Assembly (NCBI GenBank): GCA_947039985.1
Contig: CAMRAP010000035.1
Location: forward strand, 1 to 10,825
Source of the DNA: an uncultured Odoribacter sp.
GTDB lineage: Bacteria; Bacteroidota; Bacteroidia; Bacteroidales; Marinifilaceae
DNA: 10,825 nucleotides
Reading direction: 5' to 3'
A program made the position numbers and the translations under genes. The notes beneath the pieces are model-generated. The model was not told the DNA's origin. It searched no databases and was given only the letters and a program-made list of their open reading frames with translations. Within the stretch, counting starts at the first letter, position 1; each line of letters opens with the position of its first letter. Below are positions 1-7,011 of this stretch, piece by piece.

Positions 1-59
1 GAGTCCCATCCACGGATGATACCTAATCTGTTACTTATTGGATTACATTTTTGTCCCAT
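1..59 (-). CDS. rpsC: 30S ribosomal protein S3, N-terminal fragment
   Basis: The window edge cuts this gene, leaving the start codon and 19 full codons. The visible peptide begins MGQKCNPISNRLGI and continues to an Arg-Gly-Trp-Asp stretch. This is the highly conserved start of bacterial S3, where the usual form is MGQKxxPxxxRLGI. S3 sits at the mRNA entry tunnel of the small subunit. The start lies three bases after the rplV stop codon, so the two genes are almost certainly co-transcribed and probably translationally coupled. The order rplV then rpsC is the universal order of the S10 operon. The rest of the protein lies outside the window, so its integrity cannot be judged. Confidence 0.95.
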   Translation of the reverse strand, partial: MGQKCNPISNRLGIIRGWD

Positions 60-62
60 GCT

Positions 63-485
63 TTACTCTTTTACAGTGTTTTCAACAACAGCAATTTTAC
101 TTCCCAATACGATAGTCACGTGATTGGATCTTTTGCGAATTCTGTGACCTCTTCCTTGTGGAGCTGGACGTAATCTTTTCAACATTCCAGCACTATCAAC
201 AAAGATTTCTTTGATATAAAGGGCTGCATCATCAACTCGTGCGCCTTCATTTTTGGCACCCCAATTTGAAATAGCAGAGAGGACTAGTTTTTCAACTCTA
301 CGAGCAGCTTCCTTAGGACAAAATTTCAATGTATCCAAAGCCTTCTGTACGTTCATTCCACGTACCAGGTCTGCCACCAACCTCATTTTTCGAGGAGATG
401 TAGGACAATTGTTCAGAAGAGCAAAAGCCTTGTCTTTTTTGGCTTCTTTTATCTTTTCTGCACTTATTCTTTTTCTTGCACCCAT
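63..485 (-). CDS. rplV: 50S ribosomal protein L22
   Basis: L22 is a 23S rRNA-binding protein whose long beta-hairpin lines the peptide exit tunnel. The protein is 140 residues, longer than the roughly 110 of E. coli L22. The core starts around residue 27 (NCPTSPRKMRLVADLVRG). The tunnel hairpin lies at about residues 102-120, rich in Arg and containing RPAPQGRGHR, followed by a terminal beta-strand (NHVTIVLG). The extra length is a Lys-rich N-terminal segment of about 20 residues and a short C-terminal tail. To my knowledge such extensions are ordinary in Bacteroidota. It is preceded by rpsS with a 38-base gap and followed three bases later by rpsC. Confidence 0.97.
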   Translation of the reverse strand: MGARKRISAEKIKEAKKDKAFALLNNCPTSPRKMRLVADLVRGMNVQKALDTLKFCPKEAARRVEKLVLSAISNWGAKNEGARVDDAALYIKEIFVDSAGMLKRLRPAPQGRGHRIRKRSNHVTIVLGSKIAVVENTVKE

Positions 486-523
486 TTTAATACAATCTTC
501 ATTTATTAAACTTAATCACGCTA

Positions 524-793
524 TTATCTCTTTTTCTTGTCAGCGTGACCTCTAAATGTACGTGTTGGTGAAAATTCTCCTAATTTATGACCGACCATAT
601 TTTCGGTTACATACACTGGGATAAATTTATTGCCATTATGTACAGCTACTGTGTGGCCTACAAAGTCAGGAGATATCATAGAAAAACGAGCCCAGGTCTT
701 TACAACCGTTTTTTTGTTGGTCTCATTCATTGCTAAGATTCTTTTCTCCAGCTTCACATCTATAAAAGGGCCTTTTTTTAACGAACGACTCAT
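524..793 (-). CDS. rpsS: 30S ribosomal protein S19
   Basis: S19 binds 16S rRNA in the head of the small subunit, next to S13 and close to the A-site tRNA. The 89-residue length is normal for the family. The conserved N-terminus (MSRSLKKGPF) and the C-terminal block (GHKLGEFSPTRTFRGH) are both present, and the protein ends in a basic Lys/Arg tail. The start codon lies 19 bases after the rplB stop. This gap is AT-rich and has no recognisable Shine-Dalgarno sequence. Its place between rplB and rplV is the standard S10-operon position. Confidence 0.98.
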   Translation of the reverse strand: MSRSLKKGPFIDVKLEKRILAMNETNKKTVVKTWARFSMISPDFVGHTVAVHNGNKFIPVYVTENMVGHKLGEFSPTRTFRGHADKKKR

Positions 794-812
794 AACATCA
801 AGTTTTAATCAG

Positions 813-1637
813 TTATTTTTTCCTTCTTTCAACAATATACTTCGAAGAAGCTTTCTTTGGTGCACGGGTTTTGAAACCTTTAGCCAATAAGCCCTTACGC
901 GATCTAGGATGTCCTCCTGATGAACGACCTTCACCACCACCCATTGGGTGATCGACAGGATTCATCACAACACCACGAACTCTTGGACGACGACCTAACC
1001 AACGAGAACGTCCAGCTTTTCCAGAACGCTCCAATTGATGATCAGGGTTAGAAACTGTTCCAACCGTCGCTTTACAAGTTACAAGGATCATGCGGATCTC
1101 ACCTGAAGGCAATTTGATCAAAGCATATTTTCCTTCTCTTGATACTAACTGAGCATATGATCCAGCACTACGAGCCATTACAGCACCTTGTCCAGGACGT
1201 AACTCAATGTTATGTATGATTGTACCTAATGGGATTTCAGATAGATACAATGTATTTCCTACTTCAGGAGATACACCTTTTCCACTCATTACAACTTGGT
1301 CTACAGCTAATCCAACTGGAGCTACAATGTAACGTTTTTCACCATCGGCGTACACTAACAAAGCTATACGAGCAGTACGATTTGGATCATATTCAATAGT
1401 AGCAACGCGTGCTGGAATATTTTCCTTCTCTCGTTTAAAGTCGATAATTCTGTATTTGTGTTTGTGACCACCACCTATATATCTCATTGTCATCTTACCG
1501 TCATGATTACGACCACCGGATTTTGAATTTGGTCTTAACAATGATTTCTCAGGTCTATCTGTTGTTACCTGTTCGAAAGTGCCAGCTATCTTGCCTCTCT
1601 GACCAGGTGTTACAGGGTTAAATTTTCTTACAGCCAT
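813..1637 (-). CDS. rplB: 50S ribosomal protein L2
   Basis: L2 is a primary 23S rRNA-binding protein needed for subunit joining and peptidyl-transferase function. At 274 residues it is full length. The N-terminal RNA-binding OB-like part includes the GGRNHDGKMT segment (41-50). The C-terminal SH3-like part contains the signature VMNPVDHPMGGGEG (224-237). His230 matches the functionally important His229 of E. coli L2. The second His of the E. coli DHPHGGG motif is Met232 here. The gene follows rplW after five bases, consistent with one operon transcript. Confidence 0.98.
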   Translation of the reverse strand: MAVRKFNPVTPGQRGKIAGTFEQVTTDRPEKSLLRPNSKSGGRNHDGKMTMRYIGGGHKHKYRIIDFKREKENIPARVATIEYDPNRTARIALLVYADGEKRYIVAPVGLAVDQVVMSGKGVSPEVGNTLYLSEIPLGTIIHNIELRPGQGAVMARSAGSYAQLVSREGKYALIKLPSGEIRMILVTCKATVGTVSNPDHQLERSGKAGRSRWLGRRPRVRGVVMNPVDHPMGGGEGRSSGGHPRSRKGLLAKGFKTRAPKKASSKYIVERRKK

Positions 1638-1642
1638 TTTAT

Positions 1643-1933
1643 TTAAATATTGCTAAAAAAATCAATACTATCACCTTCGGATAAAGTTATAATCGCTTTC
1701 TTGAATGAATTGGTACGTCCTGAAATAGCACCAGCTTTAGTGTGACGTGACTTAGCCTTACCTTGGTAACGCTGAGTATTCACTGCTAATACATTCACTC
1801 CATACATTGATTCAACAGCTTTCTTTATCTCAAGCTTATTTGCTCCAATTGCTACAACAAAAGCTACTTTATTTAGCTTCTCTGTTAACATTGTCATTTT
1901 CTCCGTTAGTACGGGCTTAATAATAATTTCCAT
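1643..1933 (-). CDS. rplW: 50S ribosomal protein L23
   Basis: L23 sits at the exit of the ribosomal peptide tunnel and is the docking site for trigger factor and SRP. The 96-residue protein begins with the family hallmark IIKPVLTEKM (4-13). It has the VESMYGVNV segment (40-48) and an extended basic loop (about residues 54-79, QRYQGKAKSRHTK onward) that reaches into the tunnel wall in L23 proteins. It lies 12 bases downstream of rplD and five bases upstream of rplB, matching the S10 operon order. No anomalies are visible. Confidence 0.97.
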   Translation of the reverse strand: MEIIIKPVLTEKMTMLTEKLNKVAFVVAIGANKLEIKKAVESMYGVNVLAVNTQRYQGKAKSRHTKAGAISGRTNSFKKAIITLSEGDSIDFFSNI

Positions 1934-1945
1934 CTCTTCTTTTAA

Positions 1946-2581
1946 TTAGTTAAGATTGAACATTTCGTTAAGGCCCTTTACAGAACTTTCAACAAGTACA
2001 AGGTTCTTAGCCTTCATCACATTGTAAGTTGCTATATCGCCAACCCTCATAACTTCTATTTTCTGTAGGTTACGAGCAGACAAAAGCACGTTCTCATTCA
2101 CGCCATTTCCCAATACTAACAACAGACGACCGTTGTTAACTTGTAGATTGTTGATTACATCAACCATCTGCTTGGTTTTTGGAGCTTCAAAGGTGAAGTC
2201 TTCTACGACTTTTATTGCATTTGAATGTGCTTTTACAGCCAAAGCTGATTTACGAGCCAATCTTTTCAATTTCTTGTTCAGTTTGAATCGGTAATCTCTT
2301 GGTACTGGACCAAAAATACGACCTCCTCCTCTGAACAGAGGATTCTTAATACTACCTGCACGAGCTCCTCCAGTACCTTTCTGCTTTTTAATCTTGCGAG
2401 TACTTCCCGAGATTTCGTTTCTCTGTTTTGACTTATGAGTTCCTTGGCGGTTATTCGCCAAAAACTGTTTTACATCAAGATAGATTGCGTGCTCATTAGG
2501 CTCTATTCCAAAGATAGCATCTTCTAACACTATCTTTCTGCCAGTTTCTTGTCCGGCAATGTTTAGTACACTTAACTCCAT
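1946..2581 (-). CDS. rplD: 50S ribosomal protein L4
   Basis: L4 binds 23S rRNA and extends a long loop into the exit tunnel. In E. coli it also represses its own S10 operon. The protein is 211 residues, close to the family norm of about 200. The tunnel loop is clear at about residues 62-90 (KKQKGTGGARAGSIKNP then FRGGGRIFGP). The globular C-terminal domain includes NNLQVNNGRLLLVLG. Its start codon directly abuts the rplC stop codon (TAA then ATG, no bases between), so translational coupling to L3 is likely. Whether L4 autoregulation exists here cannot be told from the sequence. Confidence 0.98.
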   Translation of the reverse strand: MELSVLNIAGQETGRKIVLEDAIFGIEPNEHAIYLDVKQFLANNRQGTHKSKQRNEISGSTRKIKKQKGTGGARAGSIKNPLFRGGGRIFGPVPRDYRFKLNKKLKRLARKSALAVKAHSNAIKVVEDFTFEAPKTKQMVDVINNLQVNNGRLLLVLGNGVNENVLLSARNLQKIEVMRVGDIATYNVMKAKNLVLVESSVKGLNEMFNLN

Positions 2582-3205
2582 TTACTTCTGAATAATTACG
2601 TATGAACCTCTAGTTCCAGGTATTGAACCTTTCACTAACAACAAATTGTTTTCAGGAATTACTTTCAAAACTTCTAAGTTTTCAGCAGTAACTCTTACAC
2701 CTCCCATACGGCCACCCATGCGCATCCCTTTGAATACACGAGCAGGAGTAGAACACGCACCGATCGATCCCGGATGTCTTCCGCGATTATGTTGACCGTG
2801 AGTCGATTGTCCTACACCACCAAATCCATGGCGTTTTACAACACCTTGAAATCCTTTTCCTTTGGTCGTTCCAACAATATCAACAAAAGTAGTACCTTCC
2901 AGTAAAGCTACGTTGATTACATCTCCTAACTTATGTTCTTCAGTAAATCCAGTAAACTCTATAAGCTTACGCTTTGGAGTTGTGCCTGCTTTCTTAAAGT
3001 GTCCACTTAGCTGCTTCGTTGTGTGTTTCTCTGTTTTTTCATCAAAACCCAACTGAAGTGCTTCGTAACCGTCTTTTTCTAAGGTTTTCACCTGAGTTAC
3101 GATACATGGACCACATTCAATAACAGTGCATGGGACATTTTTCCCCTCAACACTGAAAACGGAAGTCATTCCGACTTTTTTTCCAATTAAACCTGGTAAT
3201 TTCAT
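2582..3205 (-). CDS. rplC: 50S ribosomal protein L3
   Basis: L3 initiates 50S assembly and has a loop reaching the peptidyl-transferase centre. The protein is 207 residues, normal length. It starts with the family pattern PGLIGKKVGMTSVF (4-17). The GTTKGKGFQGVVKRHGF block is at 112-128 and the central loop GSIGACSTPARVFKGMRM at 146-163. In E. coli this loop carries Gln150, methylated by PrmB; the aligned residue here is Ser152, so that modification is not expected. The gene follows rpsJ after a 55-base AT-rich gap and abuts rplD with no spacer. Confidence 0.98.
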   Translation of the reverse strand: MKLPGLIGKKVGMTSVFSVEGKNVPCTVIECGPCIVTQVKTLEKDGYEALQLGFDEKTEKHTTKQLSGHFKKAGTTPKRKLIEFTGFTEEHKLGDVINVALLEGTTFVDIVGTTKGKGFQGVVKRHGFGGVGQSTHGQHNRGRHPGSIGACSTPARVFKGMRMGGRMGGVRVTAENLEVLKVIPENNLLLVKGSIPGTRGSYVIIQK

Positions 3206-3260
3206 TTCTTTTTTAATAGGTTAATTCTTCATTATTAACGACATAGGTTTTCGCCGTTAA

Positions 3261-3566
3261 CTACACTTTAATCTCTACCTCAACACCACTTGGTAATTCA
3301 AGCTTCATCAATGCATCAATAGTACCTGCAGTAGAACTGTAGATATCAATTAAACGCTTGAATGTGCATAATAAAAATTGTTCTCTACTCTTCTTGTTTA
3401 CAAAAGTTGAGCGATTCACAGTAAATATTCCCTTGTGCGTAGGAAGTGGAATTGGTCCACTTACCACAGCTCCGGTAGCCTTCACTGTTTTAACAATCTT
3501 CTCTGCCGACTTGTCAACCAAGTTGTGATCGTAAGATTTTAACTTAATTCTAATTCTTTGGCTCAT
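3261..3566 (-). CDS. rpsJ: 30S ribosomal protein S10
   Basis: S10 is a small-subunit head protein that also pairs with NusB in transcription antitermination. The 101-residue protein has the conserved RIRIKLKSYDHNLVD start (4-18), the GPIPLPTHKGIFTV segment (37-50) that forms the extended loop near the A site, and the SREQF motif (60-64). It begins 22 bases after a strong hairpin that separates it from fusA. In many bacteria rpsJ is the first gene of the S10 operon. Here it directly follows fusA without tuf, so it may be reached by read-through of the str transcript. Confidence 0.98.
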   Translation of the reverse strand: MSQRIRIKLKSYDHNLVDKSAEKIVKTVKATGAVVSGPIPLPTHKGIFTVNRSTFVNKKSREQFLLCTFKRLIDIYSSTAGTIDALMKLELPSGVEVEIKV

Positions 3567-3588
3567 TATTTTTATTTATTTATTTAAA

Positions 3589-3612
3589 GTCGGCAAGAGC
3601 ATCCTCGCCGAC
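3589..3612 (-). terminator. GC-rich hairpin between fusA and rpsJ (possible partial terminator or attenuator)
   Basis: A six-base perfect stem (GTCGGC with GCCGAC) encloses a three-base inner stem (GAG with CTC), separated by a two-base bulge, with a CATC or GATG four-base loop depending on strand. It is the most GC-rich short segment in an AT-rich gap. It lies 7 bases after the fusA stop codon and 22 bases before the rpsJ start. On the minus strand only TTT and then an A-rich stretch follow. A full rho-independent terminator is therefore doubtful, and one would block expression of the S10 genes. Partial termination, attenuation or an RNA-processing or stability role are alternatives. Confidence 0.45.
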
Positions 3613-3619
3613 ATTAATT

Positions 3620-5722
3620 TTAAATTAATTCTACTCGCCCGCTAGCTTTCTCAATCACTTCTTTAGCGATTCCTTTAGGAGTTTCTGCATAGTGAGAAAA
3701 TTCCATAGAAGAGCTTGCACGACCTGATGAAAGAGTTCTTAATACAGTTACATAACCGAATTGTTCTGACAAAGGAACCTTTGCAACAACAACACGAGCA
3801 CCTATACGTGAATCCATGCTTTCAACCTGTCCTCGACGACGATTTAAGTCAGCTATAATATCACCCATGAACTCTTCTGGAGTAACAATCTCCAATTTCA
3901 TCACTGGCTCAAGTAATACTGGCTTAGCTTTCATTGCCGCTTCTTTATAACCGATCTTAGCAGCCATCTCGAAAGATAATGCATCAGAGTCAACAGGGTG
4001 GAATGAACCATCCAATAAAGTTATTTTCAAAGCATCTAATGTGTAACCTGCAAGTACACCACTCTTCATAGCCTCTTTAAATCCTTTCTCTACAGATGGA
4101 ACAAATTCCTTAGGAACGTTACCACCTTTGACAGAATTGACAAAAGTTAAACCATCTTTTCCTTCTTCAGCAGGCTCCATACGGAATTGAATATCAGCAA
4201 ATTTACCACGACCACCAGACTGCTTTTTGAATACATGTCTATGATCTACTGACTGAGTGATATTCTCCCTGTATGTAACTTGAGGTGCACCTTGATTACA
4301 CTCCACTTTAAACTCACGACGTAAACGGTCAAGAATGATATCTAAGTGAAGTTCACCCATACCACTAATTACAGTTTGCGCTGTATCTTCGTCAGTTTTT
4401 ACACGGAAAGTTGGATCCTCTTCAGCTAATTTAGCTAAAGCCATACCCAATTTATCTGTATCTTTCTGAGTCAATGGCTCGATAGCAATACCGATTACTG
4501 GCTCAGGGAAAGTCATACTTTCCAATGTGATTGGATTCTTTTCAGAACACAATGTATCTCCTGTACGAATATCTTTAAAACCTACACATGCACAAATGTC
4601 CCCAGCTTCCAAAACTTCTTTTGGTTGTTGTTTGTTTGAGTGCATCTGGAATAAACGAGAAATACGTTCTTTTTTGTCTGTACGTGGGTTATATACATAT
4701 GTACCTGCTTCAATTTTACCTGAATAGATACGTACATAACATAAACGTCCAACAAATGGATCTGTAGCAATCTTAAATCCTAATGCTGCCAATGGCGCAT
4801 CTGGATCAACTGGGAAGCAAATTTCTTCTCCAGTATCTGGATTGATTCCTTTAATATCTGGAACATCCAATGGATTTGGTAAGTAAGTAATTACAGCATC
4901 CAATAAGTTTTGCACACCCTTATTTTTGAATGAAGAGCCACACATCACAGGACAGAAATCCATTGCGATTACCGCCTTGCGAATGACAGCTTTTAAGTCT
5001 TCAATCGTAATTGACTCTGGGTCGTCGAAATAACGTTCTAGTAAAGCTTCGTCCTGAACGGCAGCAGCTTCAACTAATTTATCTCTCCACTCCATCGTTT
5101 CTTCCATCATGTTCTCTGGAACCTCTTTGATAATCGCTTCCATTGAACCATTTTCCCAATAGTAAGCTTTCATCTCTACTAAGTCAATGATACCGTCGAA
5201 GTGCTCTTCAGCACCAATAGGAAGAACTAAAGGAATAGGATTAGCTCCTAATTTCTCTTTGATCTCACGAACAGCTTTTGAAAAGTCAGCACCTGAACGA
5301 TCCATTTTGTTTACAAAAGCGATTCTAGGTACACCATATTTATTAGCTTGTCTCCATACTGTTTCAGATTGAGCCTCTACACCCCCTACAGCACAGAACA
5401 ATGCTACAGCACCATCTAATACACGAAGTGAACGCTCTACCTCTACAGTAAAATCAACGTGACCAGGAGTATCAATAATATTGATCTTATACTCTTGGTT
5501 TTCATGATTCCAGAAACAAGTTGTTGCAGCAGAAGTAATTGTGATACCACGCTCTTGCTCTTGAACCATCCAGTCCATAGTCGCAGCACCGTCGTGAACT
5601 TCACCAATTTTGTGAGTCACCCCTGTAAAGAACAAAATACGTTCTGTTGTAGTTGTCTTACCAGCATCAATGTGAGCCATGATACCGATATTCCTTGTAT
5701 ATTTTAAATCTCTTCTTGCCAT
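3620..5722 (-). CDS. fusA: Translation elongation factor G
   Basis: EF-G is the cytoplasmic GTPase that drives ribosomal translocation. It also acts in ribosome recycling. The protein is 700 residues, normal for the family. GTPase motifs are all intact: G1 AHIDAGKTT (16-24), switch I around RGITITSAAT (58-67), G3 DTPGH (84-88) with the catalytic His88, and G4 NKMD (138-141). The domain IV tip segment DGSFHPVDSD near residue 580 and the domain III-V signatures are also present. Complete GTPase motifs and the position between rpsG and rpsJ mark it as the canonical EF-G. It is unlikely to be one of the GTPase-deficient paralogs (EF-G2) reported in Bacteroides. It starts 19 bases after rpsG. Confidence 0.98.
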   Translation of the reverse strand: MARRDLKYTRNIGIMAHIDAGKTTTTERILFFTGVTHKIGEVHDGAATMDWMVQEQERGITITSAATTCFWNHENQEYKINIIDTPGHVDFTVEVERSLRVLDGAVALFCAVGGVEAQSETVWRQANKYGVPRIAFVNKMDRSGADFSKAVREIKEKLGANPIPLVLPIGAEEHFDGIIDLVEMKAYYWENGSMEAIIKEVPENMMEETMEWRDKLVEAAAVQDEALLERYFDDPESITIEDLKAVIRKAVIAMDFCPVMCGSSFKNKGVQNLLDAVITYLPNPLDVPDIKGINPDTGEEICFPVDPDAPLAALGFKIATDPFVGRLCYVRIYSGKIEAGTYVYNPRTDKKERISRLFQMHSNKQQPKEVLEAGDICACVGFKDIRTGDTLCSEKNPITLESMTFPEPVIGIAIEPLTQKDTDKLGMALAKLAEEDPTFRVKTDEDTAQTVISGMGELHLDIILDRLRREFKVECNQGAPQVTYRENITQSVDHRHVFKKQSGGRGKFADIQFRMEPAEEGKDGLTFVNSVKGGNVPKEFVPSVEKGFKEAMKSGVLAGYTLDALKITLLDGSFHPVDSDALSFEMAAKIGYKEAAMKAKPVLLEPVMKLEIVTPEEFMGDIIADLNRRRGQVESMDSRIGARVVVAKVPLSEQFGYVTVLRTLSSGRASSSMEFSHYAETPKGIAKEVIEKASGRVELI

Positions 5723-5741
5723 TATTTCTTACTTCTCTTGA

Positions 5742-6221
5742 TTAAAATCTGAAATGTGCAAACGCTCTGTTAGCCTCAGCCATACGATGCGTATCTTCTT
5801 TTCTTTTATAAGCTGCACCTTCTCCTTTATAAGCAGCCATAATCTCAGAAGAAAGCTTTTCAGCCATACTATGTCCACTTCTCTTACGAGAGTAATTGAT
5901 CATATTTTTAATACCAATAGATCTTTTTCTAGAAGCATTAATTTCTGTTGGAACTTGGAATGTTGCACCACCAACACGGCGACTTTTCACTTCAACCTGT
6001 GGAGTAATATTATCCAATGCTTGTTTCCATATTTCTAGAGATGGTTTCTCTTCTTTTTTAGCTAATTTTTCTTCAACGATAGCCAGTGCGTCATAAAAAA
6101 TTTTGAACGCAACAGTCTTTTTACCGTCCATCATTAGGTCATTTACAAACCTCGTCACCAACATGTCATTGAATTTTGGATCCGGCAATAGGATCCTTTT
6201 TTTTGGTTTTGTCTTTCTCAT
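5742..6221 (-). CDS. rpsG: 30S ribosomal protein S7
   Basis: S7 nucleates assembly of the small-subunit head and contacts tRNA at the E site. The protein is 159 residues, in the usual 155-160 range. The basic N-terminal arm (MRKTKPKKRILLPDPKF) is present, as are the conserved VEVKSRRVGGATFQVP block (77-91) and the C-terminal HRMAEANRAFAHFRF helix and tail (145-159). It is separated from rpsL by 112 bases, the longest gap in this cluster, and from fusA by 19 bases. In E. coli S7 represses the str operon by binding the rpsL-rpsG spacer. A similar role for this long spacer is possible but not shown. Confidence 0.98.
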   Translation of the reverse strand: MRKTKPKKRILLPDPKFNDMLVTRFVNDLMMDGKKTVAFKIFYDALAIVEEKLAKKEEKPSLEIWKQALDNITPQVEVKSRRVGGATFQVPTEINASRKRSIGIKNMINYSRKRSGHSMAEKLSSEIMAAYKGEGAAYKRKEDTHRMAEANRAFAHFRF

Positions 6222-6333
6222 CTTTCTTTGTTTACAAATCTGTTCGTTAAGCTGCCCTCTTGGTCTTCAATAATTTCACAATCATTTACTCAACTGTCTT
6301 TCGGGAACGCTTTATAAACACAATTCCTGTTAA
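6222..6333 (-). other. 112-base rpsL-rpsG spacer, no gene seen
   Basis: This spacer is unusually long compared with the 0-55 base gaps in the rest of the cluster. I see no convincing Bacteroidota promoter on the minus strand. The closest is a CAGATTTG segment lacking the leading TA of the -7 box. I see no terminator-like hairpin. In E. coli the equivalent spacer is the S7 translational operator. I cannot recognise that structure here by eye, so the spacer's role is open. Confidence 0.3.
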
Positions 6334-6747
6334 TTACTTTTTACCTTTACCTTTAGCTGCTACTGGAGCTTGTCCTGGCTTAGGTCTTTTTGTTCCGTAT
6401 TTAGAACGACTTCTAGTACGTCCAGCAACACCTGCTGAGTCTAATGTACCACGAACTAAGTGATAACGTACACCTGGAAGATCTTTTACACGACCACCAC
6501 GAATCAAAACGATCGAGTGCTCCTGTAGGTTGTGTCCTTCTCCTGGAATATAGGCATTCACCTCTTTCCCGTTTGTCAATCTAACACGTGCAACCTTTCT
6601 CATTGCTGAGTTTGGCTTCTTTGGAGTTGTAGTGTAAACACGTACACAAACTCCTCTTCTTTGAGGACATGAGTCTAAAGCAGGAGCTTTGCTCTTGTCC
6701 TTAATCTTTACTCTTCCTTTTCTTACTAACTGTTGAATAGTAGGCAT
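6334..6747 (-). CDS. rpsL: 30S ribosomal protein S12
   Basis: S12 lines the decoding centre and sets translational accuracy. The protein is 137 residues, about 13 longer than E. coli S12 because of a Lys/Gly/Pro/Ala-rich tail after SKYGTKRPK. Core motifs are TIQQLVRKGR (3-12), TTPKKPNSAMRKVARVRLTN (40-59) and GGRVKDLPGVRYH (84-96). Lys43 and Lys88, where streptomycin-resistance changes occur in other bacteria, are both wild type. Asp89, the RimO methylthiolation site in E. coli, is present. It is the first gene of the cluster, with a strong promoter at about 47-78 bases upstream and no Shine-Dalgarno sequence in the AT-rich leader. Confidence 0.98.
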   Translation of the reverse strand: MPTIQQLVRKGRVKIKDKSKAPALDSCPQRRGVCVRVYTTTPKKPNSAMRKVARVRLTNGKEVNAYIPGEGHNLQEHSIVLIRGGRVKDLPGVRYHLVRGTLDSAGVAGRTRSRSKYGTKRPKPGQAPVAAKGKGKK

Positions 6748-6793
6748 TGTAAGTACTCTTTTAAATTATTATACTTTTATCCAAAATGGAGTG

Positions 6794-6825
6794 CAAATAT
6801 ACCTATATTTTTATTAACCACCAAA
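6794..6825 (-). promoter_or_regulatory. Bacteroidota-type promoter of the rpsL (str-S10) cluster
   Basis: On the minus strand there is an exact TTTG (6822-6825) and an exact TATATTTG matching TAnnTTTG (6794-6801), separated by 20 bases. This is the known -33/-7 pattern of the Bacteroidota primary sigma factor, where the spacer is usually 19-21. The predicted transcript start is near 6787, giving a leader of roughly 40 bases before the rpsL start codon at 6747. The perfect match suits a highly expressed ribosomal cluster. The start site is inferred, not observed. Confidence 0.75.
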
Positions 6826-6873
6826 TATTCTTGCCTTTTTACACAAAAAAATGCAAGTCCACTGAAAAAGTTA

Positions 6874-6896
6874 CTAACAGGTGAATGCACTGTTAG
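6874..6896. repeat. Perfect inverted repeat upstream of the rpsL promoter
   Basis: CTAACAG and CTGTTAG form seven perfect base pairs around a nine-base loop. The element lies about 50 bases upstream of the -33 box of the rpsL promoter and some 160 bases before the divergent thioesterase gene. No T-run follows on the plus strand. On the minus strand a TAACTTTTT stretch follows, so a weak minus-strand terminator insulating the ribosomal promoter from upstream read-through is possible. A protein-binding operator is the other option. I do not recognise the motif. Confidence 0.4.
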
Positions 6897-6979
6897 CTTG
6901 TAAATTACAGCAAATGACTCGAATTCTTTTTTCTCCTTTTCTTTGAATCATTGACCGAATACATATTTTACCTCCATTA

Positions 6980-7011
6980 ATTGCTATTTCAAGCAATAGT
7001 TTATTCCTTTG
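6980..7011 (+). promoter_or_regulatory. Weak candidate promoter for the acyl-ACP thioesterase gene
   Basis: ATTG (6980-6983) lies 20 bases upstream of TTCCTTTG (7004-7011). Each element differs by one base from the Bacteroidota -33 (TTTG) and -7 (TAnnTTTG) patterns. It would give a leader of about 40 bases before the start at 7057. A six-base inverted repeat (ATTGCT at 6980-6985 and AGCAAT at 6992-6997) overlaps the -33 element. The match is imperfect and may be chance. Confidence 0.3.

Noticed and set aside
253..555. Plus-strand open frame of 100 codons opposite rplV
   Set aside because: It lies antisense to the unmistakable L22 gene, has no family resemblance and no promoter, and is best explained as a shadow of the ribosomal reading frame.
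3206..3260. Two small inverted repeats (GTTAAT/ATTAAC and TTAACG/CGTTAA) in the rpsJ-rplC gap
   Set aside because: They are six-base, AT-rich, mutually overlapping and mutually exclusive, with no T-run. They are too weak to call a terminator or attenuator.
3614..3628. Palindrome TTAATTT-T-AAATTAA over the fusA stop codon
   Set aside because: It is pure A/T and includes coding and stop-codon bases. Such symmetry is expected often in AT-rich DNA, and the GC-rich hairpin next to it is the better candidate structure.
5459..5707. Plus-strand open frame of 82 codons opposite the fusA GTP-binding region
   Set aside because: It is antisense to conserved EF-G motifs, Ser/Thr/Cys-rich as expected for a complement frame, and shows no start context.
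3620..5722. Possibility that this EF-G is the GTPase-deficient EF-G2 paralog reported in Bacteroides
   Set aside because: All GTPase motifs, including switch II His88 and NKMD, are intact, and the gene is in the canonical str position.
6260..6463. Plus-strand open frame of 67 codons across the rpsL-rpsG spacer
   Set aside because: More than half of it is opposite rpsL, no domain is recognisable, and there is no plus-strand promoter, so it does not explain the long spacer.
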